Source: Fidelibacterota bacterium | Lineage (GTDB): Bacteria; Fidelibacterota; UBA8477; JABMPR01 | Reading direction: 5' to 3' | NCBI GenBank assembly: GCA_030596225.1 | Contig: JAUVKO010000119.1 | Location: 1 to 6,804, forward strand | Length of the DNA: 6,804 bases | Shown here: positions 1-5,673 of the stretch, piece by piece | How positions within the stretch are numbered: the stretch's first letter is position 1 | Layout: each line of letters opens with the position of its first letter | Program-made: the position numbers and the translations under genes | The notes under the pieces: model-generated | Told to the model about the DNA's origin: nothing | Databases searched by the model: none | What the model saw: only the letters and a program-made list of their open reading frames with translations

Positions 1-1035
1 AAGTAAAATAAAATTAGCCGGGTAGGTGAGGCTCATACTGGCCCGGCTGATGGTAACCTCGGTATTTTCGAGAGGCTGACGCATAACCTCCAGGACATTC
101 TTCTGAAACTCAGGCAGTTCATCGAGAAAAAGAACACCATGATGTGCAAGGCTAACTTCTCCCGGACGTGGAATGCGACCGCCTCCGACCAAAGCAGCAT
201 CTGAAATTGTATGGTGGGGTGATCTGAAAGGGCGTGTCGCGACCAAACCCTCAGTTTTGACCATTCCGGCAATAGAATGGATCTTGGTCGTTTCCAGAGC
301 CTCTTCCAGTGTCATTTGAGGAAGTATGCTTGGGAATCGTTTGGCCAGCATTGTTTTCCCCGAACCGGGTGGACCAATCATTAGCACATTATGACCCCCG
401 GCAGCAGCAACCTCCAAAGCTCGTTTTACATGAGCTTGACCACGTACATCTGCCATGTCAACCGGGTAACTTTGCGCTTCAGAGAAAAGAAGTTGAGCAT
501 CAATCTCCATTGGCTCAATATATTTTTCACCGTTCAAGAACAGGATAGCATCCAAAAGAGTGGTGACAGGGATAACATCAATATCACCGGTAACAGCAGC
601 CTCACGGGCATTCTGAGCCGGAAGGATAAGTCCTTTTAATTTGTTTTCGTGCACTCCGACTGCAGATGGCAGTGCTCCTTTTACTGGCCGAAGTGTCCCA
701 TCCAAGGATAATTCACCTAGCAGCACATAGTCCTCAAGATCCTCATGAATGACCACCCCCAAAGCGGCTAGAATACCAATAGCAATTGGTAGATCAAAGG
801 CTGAGCCTTCTTTCTTAATGTCTGCCGGAGCCAGGTTGATGGTGTAGGCCTTTGGTGGAAATTTAAAGCCACTATTCCTGATAGCCGAGATAACCCTTTC
901 TTTGCTTTCCCGCACAGCCAGTTCGGGCAATCCAACTGTGGAATATCTGAAAGCATGTCCTTCAACATTGACTTCTACTTCAACCAGGTATGGATCAATA
1001 CCAATAAGTGAACTGCTCAATACGCGTGCCAGCAT
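1..1035 (-). CDS. comM: ComM/YifB family Mg-chelatase-like AAA+ ATPase, 3' end missing
   Basis: The 345 visible codons cover the N-terminal two thirds of a ComM (YifB) protein, whose family members are about 500 residues. ComM is a hexameric AAA+ helicase that drives branch migration during integration of incoming DNA in natural transformation; it is related to the magnesium chelatase ChlI subunit and acts in the cytoplasm. Visible landmarks are the N-terminal ChlI-like domain (about residues 15-165, with GLPELAVRESKERV at 35-48 and INLAPADIKKEG at 66-77), the Walker A loop GPPGSGKT at 221-228, RSPHHTISDAALVGGG at 271-286, and Walker B VLFLDELPEF at 301-310. The start is ATG at 1035, with GGGAG seven bases upstream; the MLARVLSSSLIGID beginning fits the family. 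The frame is open to the window edge without interruption, and the lost part should hold the rest of the AAA module and the C-terminal domain. It probably has its own promoter (1161-1189). Family assignment is firm; a role in DNA uptake in this organism is inferred. Confidence 0.95.
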   Translation of the reverse strand, partial: MLARVLSSSLIGIDPYLVEVEVNVEGHAFRYSTVGLPELAVRESKERVISAIRNSGFKFPPKAYTINLAPADIKKEGSAFDLPIAIGILAALGVVIHEDLEDYVLLGELSLDGTLRPVKGALPSAVGVHENKLKGLILPAQNAREAAVTGDIDVIPVTTLLDAILFLNGEKYIEPMEIDAQLLFSEAQSYPVDMADVRGQAHVKRALEVAAAGGHNVLMIGPPGSGKTMLAKRFPSILPQMTLEEALETTKIHSIAGMVKTEGLVATRPFRSPHHTISDAALVGGGRIPRPGEVSLAHHGVLFLDELPEFQKNVLEVMRQPLENTEVTISRASMSLTYPANFILL

Positions 1036-1041
1036 AGCAAA
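1036..1041 (-). other. Spacer and ribosome binding site context of comM (weak detail)
   Basis: Upstream of the comM ATG the minus strand reads AAAAGGGAG followed by seven bases and then ATG. The purine-rich element itself lies at about 1043-1051, just beyond this spacer. It is a normal Shine-Dalgarno arrangement and supports the chosen start. pepP has a very similar AAAGGGAG stretch (4331-4338) but with a longer, 12-base spacing. Confidence 0.55.
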
Positions 1042-1074
1042 ACTCCCTTTTAATAAAAGAATAGTAATGGATAG

Positions 1075-1095
1075 CAGCCCAGTGATACTGAGCTG
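1075..1095 (-). other. Stem-loop in the comM leader RNA
   Basis: On the minus strand the arms CAGCTCAGT (1095-1087) and ACTGGGCTG (1083-1075) form a nine-pair stem with one U-G wobble, closed by a three-base loop. On the plus strand the wobble becomes a C-A mismatch, so the structure is better in RNA made leftward, toward comM. It ends 39 bases before the comM start and has no immediate U-tract, so it does not look like a standard terminator. It may be a leader structure affecting comM expression or RNA stability, or chance. Confidence 0.35.
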
Positions 1096-1160
1096 TATGA
1101 CATTTAGTGATTATTTATGGAAAAAGGGTGTAACCGAGTTGGGTTTGCTAACGGTTTCCC

Positions 1161-1189
1161 AATATATCGTTTTTATAAATTCAATTCAA
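1161..1189 (-). promoter_or_regulatory. Candidate sigma-70-type promoter for comM
   Basis: Reading leftward, a -35-like TTGAAT (1189-1184) is separated by exactly 17 bases from a -10-like TATATT (1166-1161), which match the consensus at four of six and five of six positions. Transcription would start near 1154, giving a leader of roughly 120 bases that contains the hairpin at 1075-1095. This is the best promoter-like pair in the non-coding gap 1036-1270. It is a consensus match only; promoter consensus sequences vary in FCB-group bacteria. Confidence 0.4.
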
Positions 1190-1195
1190 ACAATT

Positions 1196-1266
1196 GTCAT
1201 TGCGAGTGCAACGCAGAAATCTTTCATTAAAAAAAGCTCTGCGTCTTTGCGCCTCTGCGAGAGACG
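1196..1266. repeat. Degenerate intergenic repeat of the CATTGCGAG / CTCTGCG type
   Basis: This stretch has two parts that resemble sequence families recurring between genes in many unrelated bacteria. One starts CATTGCGAGTGCAACGCAG and is followed by AAATCTTTC. The other is a GCG-phased run in which CTCTGCGTC, TTTGCGCC and TCTGCGAGAG follow one another (1237-1263), with TGCG recurring at short intervals. The gene 1271-2134 ends only a few bases away. No second copy occurs in this window, so repeat status rests on my recognition of the motif types, not on a comparison. Confidence 0.45.
1229..1263 (-). terminator. Possible intrinsic terminator after the exported protein gene
   Basis: On the minus strand, starting seven bases after the stop codon of the gene at 1271-2134, arms CTCTCGC (1263-1257) and GCAGAG (1242-1237) can form six pairs around one bulged C, enclosing a 14-base loop. 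One base later comes a run of seven T residues (1235-1229). Position and U-tract suit a Rho-independent terminator, but the stem is short and bulged. It overlaps the repeat-like segment at 1196-1266, so the element may serve as both. Confidence 0.4.
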
Positions 1267-1270
1267 AAAG

Positions 1271-2134
1271 CTACATACAGTCCTGATCAAAAGCCTGCTC
1301 AATAATGAGTTTATTCATGTATTTCCAGCGTTCTTTATTAGCCTGAGCATAAGTGAATTTAAGATTAAAGGCTGCCATATTCTCAAATCCGTGTTTTTTT
1401 GCAAGAGCATCGAGGAAAACAGGGTCTTGAAGGACATCAGGTTGGTTTTTGTTTAAACATTCTGTCTCCACAGCCAATGCAATGATGTTCAATTCCTCAT
1501 CGGTGAGAATAAATGCTGTTGGAGGTATTGCACCAAGAGGTCTGTATGCCAGGGGAGGATCAAGCTCCGCTGCAGAATCGATACTTTGTTTTGCTTCTGC
1601 CGCAGCGATTTTCCTTTCGATCATTTTTTGCTCTAAATCTTCATCCTTTGGAAGTCGTGACTCCGGAGCTGTTGAACGTCCCCAAAACAACTCCAGAACA
1701 GATTTATCCTCCGAGCGGATCTTCTGATGAGCATATTTTAAAGCTTTGTTAAAAGTCTGGGATTTATTAACCTCAATTTCATAGAATAGATCGATCCAGC
1801 CCACAAATTCAGCCATCGCTGCATCACCACTATCTTCCATTTCCAGAAGATGTTGCCAGATGACAAAAAGATTATTGATCTCCTTGTTGAATTGATGCGT
1901 ATTCCGGGGCGATGTAGAAATAGTCTCATTCGCTAGCTTGCGGGTTTCATAAGCACTGGAGATATAGGCAAATAAAAAGGTCTGCTTTTCAGAAGGTGTT
2001 AATGCTGACCAGTAAATGCTTTGGGCAAAGGCAACATGTTCTTCGGCTGTGTTAAGAGCATTTGCATCCTGTGCAAAACTATGTGAGAACAGAAACAATG
2101 TCATTAGTGCTAGACGAAAAAGGATATTTCTCAT
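1271..2134 (-). CDS. Exported protein of unknown function (287 aa)
   Basis: I do not recognise this family. The chosen ATG at 2134 has AGGA six bases upstream; another in-frame ATG at 2158 has no ribosome binding site and would place eight residues before the signal. Residues 1-21 form a clear Sec signal peptide: a basic start (MRNILFR), a hydrophobic core (LALMTLFLF), and a likely cut after S-F-A. The mature protein is helix-rich (about 23-165), followed by a charged segment rich in K, E and A (about 165-186), a proline-containing linker with DPPLAYRP and GAIPP (about 191-206), and a C-terminal helical part. The mature region has only two cysteines, Cys226 (ETEC) and Cys286, the second-last residue, which could form a disulfide outside the cytoplasm. 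There is no lipobox, membrane anchor or catalytic motif that I can see. It lies 107 bases downstream of ispG and 235 bases upstream of comM. The gene call is good; function is unknown. Confidence 0.8.
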   Translation of the reverse strand: MRNILFRLALMTLFLFSHSFAQDANALNTAEEHVAFAQSIYWSALTPSEKQTFLFAYISSAYETRKLANETISTSPRNTHQFNKEINNLFVIWQHLLEMEDSGDAAMAEFVGWIDLFYEIEVNKSQTFNKALKYAHQKIRSEDKSVLELFWGRSTAPESRLPKDEDLEQKMIERKIAAAEAKQSIDSAAELDPPLAYRPLGAIPPTAFILTDEELNIIALAVETECLNKNQPDVLQDPVFLDALAKKHGFENMAAFNLKFTYAQANKERWKYMNKLIIEQAFDQDCM

Positions 2135-2167
2135 AGATATTCCTAGTGGTTTAATCATTGTGGCTTA

Positions 2168-2183
2168 AATCTAAGCTTAGATT
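2168..2183. repeat. 16-bp perfect palindrome upstream of the exported protein gene
   Basis: The eight bases AATCTAAG are followed directly by their exact reverse complement CTTAGATT, centred between 2175 and 2176, 34 bases upstream of the ATG at 2134. With no spacer it suits binding by a symmetric dimeric regulator better than an RNA hairpin. On the minus strand it lies between a TTGAAT (2186-2181, overlapping its edge) and a CACAAT (2162-2157) that are 18 bases apart and weakly resemble -35 and -10 boxes, so it could be an operator. Chance is also possible in AT-rich intergenic DNA. Confidence 0.35.
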
Positions 2184-2241
2184 CAATTCCAGGTACAAAA
2201 AAATAACAAATATCATTCAGATTGTAGCTGTTAAAACTATT

Positions 2242-4158
2242 CTATGGATCAACCCAATATCCCTCACTTTTAATGAGGTCAATGAGCGAATCAACGGCTT
2301 CAGCCTGGGGAATATTTGGATTCACCACATTTTGACCACGGTACAGTGATATTTTACCGGGGCCAGTACCCACATAGCCAAAATCGGCATCGGCCATTTC
2401 ACCGGGGCCATTGACAATACAGCCCATAATACCAATCTTCACACCTTTGAGGTGACCGGTTCGATCACGAATATTTGCAGTAACTTCCTCCAAATCAAAA
2501 AGAGTACGGCCGCAGGAAGGGCAGGCGATGTATTCAGTCTTGGTCATTCTACTGCGACTGGCTTGCAGAACACCAAAAGCGATTTCATTCAAATCATCCA
2601 GCATGAGGGTGTTAGATTTAAGCCAAATACCATCAACAAGACCATCATTCAATAGTCCACCGGCATTAGCGGCGGCTGACAGCAGAAGTTCTTCTCGAGT
2701 TTGATTTCCGTAGTCATTAAGCAATATAACAGGCTGACGTAGGCCTTTATTAATAAGCTCTAAAATGAACCGGCGTTGATCAGCTAGCTGGTGGGCATTC
2801 TTAGAAAATAGCAGCCAGACTATACTGGAGTCATCTGGAAGACTATTGATCTCTGTATTTGAATTAATCTGAACAAAATTTGTAACTGGATGTCGAGTGT
2901 CTGCGTTTAGAAATGAATTCAAATAAAATAGCGGAAACTGCTGATCATTTTTAGGCAATGTTCTCCATGTCTCAGAGTCATAGAGAGTTATGGCATCTTG
3001 TGAAAGTGATATATTGTGACGCTTTGACCCAAAATAAAGGATATCTGCACCTGTATCACCGGCTTGCCAGATTTTGCTTATGAGATCATAATGATAACCG
3101 GCAGCTTCAATATTAGAAGTGCTAGTGCCTTGATTGGATAGATCAGCAATAACCACTGGAACCTGATCACCACCTATTCTCAAGGTTTCTTGAGTCAACC
3201 TGCGTTTATACTCAAATAGATTGATGGGCAAAGTGCTCAGATTGGGTATATGCTCGTGATTTAGCAAAGATGGAATAGACTTGACCAGGGAAATGGCCAC
3301 TGGAACTTCAGCTTCGGGTGCTTCAGTGAGTGATACTCGGATAGTATCACCAAATCCATCATGTAACAAAGCACCTATCCCAAGACCTGATTTAATCCGG
3401 GCAGAATCACCATCGCCAGCTTCAGTGACTCCCAGATGCAAGGGATAATTGAATCCTTCATGCTCCATATGATCTACCAGCAGTCGATAGGCTTGTATCA
3501 TGACTCGCGTATTACTGGCTTTCATGGAAATGACCAGGTCGTGAAGATTTTCATCAGCACAGATTCTGACAAATTCCATGGCAGACTCAACCATTCCCAG
3601 AGGTGTATCTCCATAATGACTGAGGATACGATCAGAGAGAGAGCCGTGATTGGAGCCAATCCGCATCGCTGTTCCTTCTTCACGGCATAGTTTTACCAGG
3701 GGAGAAAACCGCTCTCGGATATGATCCAGCTCTGCTTGATACTCAGATTTATTATACTCCAACTGTTGAAATCTTTTTCGATCAACATAATTACCGGGAT
3801 TTATGCGAACTTTCTCAACCAGACAGGCTGACACTTCAGCAGCTCGTGGAACAAAATGGATATCAGCGATAAGTGGGACAGAATACCCACGCTTAGCAAG
3901 CTCTGATTTAATTACACCTAGATTTTCGGCTTCTTTAACACTTGGGGCTGTTATACGAACATAATCACAACCGGCATCAACCAGACGGATTGTCTGGGCA
4001 ACAGTGGCTTCAGTATCCATTGTATCTGTATTGGTCATTGATTGAATACGGATTGGGTGTTCACCACCGAGAGGAATGCCACCAATATTCACTACTCTGG
4101 TTCTATAACGCTGGTAGCGCGTTAGTCGCTCAAGCTGATTTGTATGAAAAACACTCAT
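2242..4158 (-). CDS. ispG: 4-hydroxy-3-methylbut-2-en-1-yl diphosphate synthase, long three-domain form
   Basis: IspG (GcpE) converts 2-C-methyl-D-erythritol 2,4-cyclodiphosphate to HMBPP, the second-last step of the MEP isoprenoid pathway, with a [4Fe-4S] cluster in the cytoplasm. Residues about 15-290 form the TIM-barrel domain (RVVNIGGIPLGGEHPIRIQS at 21-40, LIADIHF at 96-102, KVRINPGN at 116-123, MRIGSNHGSLSDR at 165-177, SMKASN at 211-216, HLGVTEAG at 241-248). The C-terminal cluster domain has Cys546 and Cys549 in ACPSCGRTLFDL, Cys580 in GIMGCIVNGPGE, and Glu587, the expected ligand set. Between them, about 300-540, lies the extra domain that separates the roughly 600-plus-residue IspG of Bacteroidota, Chlorobiota, Chlamydiae and plants from the roughly 370-residue enzyme of E. 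coli. The start at 4158 has AAGGA 12 bases upstream, a rather long spacing, but the next Met is residue 41, inside the conserved core. The stop is TAG. It is divergent from pepP. Confidence 0.97.
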   Translation of the reverse strand: MSVFHTNQLERLTRYQRYRTRVVNIGGIPLGGEHPIRIQSMTNTDTMDTEATVAQTIRLVDAGCDYVRITAPSVKEAENLGVIKSELAKRGYSVPLIADIHFVPRAAEVSACLVEKVRINPGNYVDRKRFQQLEYNKSEYQAELDHIRERFSPLVKLCREEGTAMRIGSNHGSLSDRILSHYGDTPLGMVESAMEFVRICADENLHDLVISMKASNTRVMIQAYRLLVDHMEHEGFNYPLHLGVTEAGDGDSARIKSGLGIGALLHDGFGDTIRVSLTEAPEAEVPVAISLVKSIPSLLNHEHIPNLSTLPINLFEYKRRLTQETLRIGGDQVPVVIADLSNQGTSTSNIEAAGYHYDLISKIWQAGDTGADILYFGSKRHNISLSQDAITLYDSETWRTLPKNDQQFPLFYLNSFLNADTRHPVTNFVQINSNTEINSLPDDSSIVWLLFSKNAHQLADQRRFILELINKGLRQPVILLNDYGNQTREELLLSAAANAGGLLNDGLVDGIWLKSNTLMLDDLNEIAFGVLQASRSRMTKTEYIACPSCGRTLFDLEEVTANIRDRTGHLKGVKIGIMGCIVNGPGEMADADFGYVGTGPGKISLYRGQNVVNPNIPQAEAVDSLIDLIKSEGYWVDP

Positions 4159-4194
4159 TTATTGGATAATTCCTTGTAGTCATTCGTTCAATTC

Positions 4195-4223
4195 AATCTA
4201 AAGTTGGTAAGGAATGAAACCAA
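4195..4223 (-). promoter_or_regulatory. Candidate promoter for ispG
   Basis: Reading leftward, TTGGTT (4223-4218) and TAGATT (4200-4195) are 17 bases apart, matching the sigma-70 -35 and -10 boxes at three and four of six positions. A start near 4188 would give a leader of about 30 bases that includes the AAGGA before ispG, which is a sensible geometry. The match is modest. The same 192-base gap (4159-4350) must also hold the promoter of pepP on the other strand. Confidence 0.3.
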
Positions 4224-4350
4224 GGGGTACAAATAGATTAGCACAATCATCAAATTATCCAGGCTTTTGCCAACTGAAGAAAACTTGTGTCTTGTTCATT
4301 CAGAAAGCCCTTTTAATTTCAAAGCTATATAAAGGGAGTTCCAAAACCAT

Positions 4351-5658
4351 ATGAAAAATAAAAATATATACAAATTACGCAGACAAAAGCTTATGAATGC
4401 TATGGAGAATGGAGTGGCCATATTAAAAGGGGCTCCTGAACAGACTCGCAGCCATGATACACCCTATCCCTATCGCCAGGACTCTGATTTTTATTATCTC
4501 ACAGGGTACGCCGAACCCGGAGCAGCCTGTATAATCGATCCAAATAATAAAGAGAATCCTTTCACCTTGTTCGTTTTGCCTCAAGATCCCAAAAACGAGG
4601 TTTGGACCGGGTGGCGATTGACTTTTGCAGAAACAATGGATCAACATGGTGCTGACCAGGCTATTGATATCGCAGAATATGATACCTATATACTTAAAGC
4701 AATGAAATCTGCTTCAAAGGTTTACACTAATCTCAATCACGAGAGAGAACATCAGCATAAAATATTGGATCAGCTCCGTCAAGTTCGTAGTGAAGTCCAA
4801 CGGAGTGGTGGCGGACCTGAAGGACTGGAATCTATTGGATCCATCGTGCACGATATGCGGCTGATAAAAGATAATCATGAAATCGCACTCATGCAAAAAG
4901 CTGCAGATATATCAGCTGATGCCCATATAAAAGCAATGGAAGCATGTCAGACAGGCATGTATGAATATCAACTCCAGGCGGTCATGGAGAGTCATTTTGT
5001 CTATAAAGGTGGTTCTGGTCCCGCTTATATATCCATCGTGGGCAGCGGTGACAATGCCACCGTCCTCCATTATATTAAAAACCGTGACATTTTAAAGGAT
5101 GGAGATCTGGTTCTTATTGATGCTGCAGCTGAATACGACCTGTATGCGGCAGATATCACCCGAACCTTTCCTGTCAATGGAAAGTTCTCCGAAGCGCAAA
5201 AAGCGATGTATGAAGTTGTTTTGAGTGCTCAGAAAGCTGTAATAGAAGCAGCTAAGCCTGGAGTTACATTTCAAGAACTTCACGACTTGGATCTAAGACT
5301 TTTGGTGGAGGGCATGGTTGAGATCGGATTACTTGAAGGTAGTCCTGAAGAAATCATCGAAAGTGAGAGCTATTTTAAATATTTTATGCATAAGACCGGT
5401 CATTGGTTGGGTTTAGACGTACATGACATGGGGAAATACATGTTGGATAGTAAATCCAGAGTTCTCGAACCAGGTATGGTTTTTACAGTTGAACCCGGTA
5501 TATATGTCAACTCCAAGTCTGGTGCCCCGGAAAAATTCTGTGGGATTGGCATTCGCATCGAGGATAATATTCTTATTACTGAAACAGGGAATAGGAATTT
5601 GACTGAAGCAGCTCCAAAAGAAATCTCAGAAATTGAAGCTTTAATGGCAAACGATTAA
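4351..5658 (+). CDS. pepP: Xaa-Pro aminopeptidase (M24B, PepP type)
   Basis: This is a dinuclear-metal peptidase that removes an N-terminal residue preceding proline; it is cytoplasmic, with no signal peptide. At 435 residues it matches full-length bacterial PepP (about 440). Residues 1 to about 135 form the AMP_N (creatinase-like) domain, with DSDFYYLTGYAEPGA at 44-58. The pita-bread catalytic domain follows: His240 (VLHY), metal ligands Asp257 (LIDAAAEYD) and Asp268 (ADITRTFPVNGKFS), His351 (GHWLGLDVHD, with His358), Glu381 (TVEPGIYV) and Glu404 (GIRIEDN). All five metal ligands and the accessory histidines are present, so the enzyme should be active. The ATG at 4351 is preceded by AAGGGAG (4332-4338), 12 bases away; the first residues MKNKNIYKLRRQKL fit the family. 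The stop is TAA. The downstream selenoprotein gene starts 15 bases later, so the two are probably one transcript. Confidence 0.96.
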   Translation: MKNKNIYKLRRQKLMNAMENGVAILKGAPEQTRSHDTPYPYRQDSDFYYLTGYAEPGAACIIDPNNKENPFTLFVLPQDPKNEVWTGWRLTFAETMDQHGADQAIDIAEYDTYILKAMKSASKVYTNLNHEREHQHKILDQLRQVRSEVQRSGGGPEGLESIGSIVHDMRLIKDNHEIALMQKAADISADAHIKAMEACQTGMYEYQLQAVMESHFVYKGGSGPAYISIVGSGDNATVLHYIKNRDILKDGDLVLIDAAAEYDLYAADITRTFPVNGKFSEAQKAMYEVVLSAQKAVIEAAKPGVTFQELHDLDLRLLVEGMVEIGLLEGSPEEIIESESYFKYFMHKTGHWLGLDVHDMGKYMLDSKSRVLEPGMVFTVEPGIYVNSKSGAPEKFCGIGIRIEDNILITETGNRNLTEAAPKEISEIEALMAND

Positions 5659-5663
5659 TTAAC

Positions 5664-5667
5664 AGGA
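5664..5667 (+). promoter_or_regulatory. Ribosome binding site fixing the selenoprotein start
   Basis: AGGA followed by six bases and then the ATG at 5674 is a well-spaced Shine-Dalgarno. It lies entirely in the 15-base gap after the pepP stop. It shows that translation begins well upstream of the TGA at 5830, with a full lipoprotein signal between them, which argues against reading the gene as starting after the TGA. Confidence 0.65.
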
Positions 5668-5673
5668 TAGTAC

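Noticed and set aside
33..272. Short minus-strand frame inside comM
   Set aside because: It is a shadow in a different frame of the comM Walker B region; the real comM frame is continuous here.
902..1456. Plus-strand open frame of 184 codons across the comM start and the intergenic gap
   Set aside because: It overlaps two better-supported minus-strand genes, has no family resemblance, and includes the repeat-like and promoter-like non-coding sequence.
2135..2158. Upstream ATG at 2158 as start of the exported protein
   Set aside because: It has no Shine-Dalgarno sequence, while the ATG at 2134 has AGGA six bases ahead and begins directly with a typical signal peptide.
2184..2241. Terminator after ispG at the T-run on the minus strand near 2199-2205
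   Set aside because: The preceding bases offer only about four weak A/T-rich pairs, too little for an intrinsic terminator.
4267..4319. Promoter for pepP: TTGCCA (4267-4272) with TCTTGT 17 bases on, or TTGTTC (4292-4297) with TAATTT 16 bases on
   Set aside because: Each pair has one weak box, and neither is clearly better than the other, so I did not list a promoter even though one must exist in 4159-4350.
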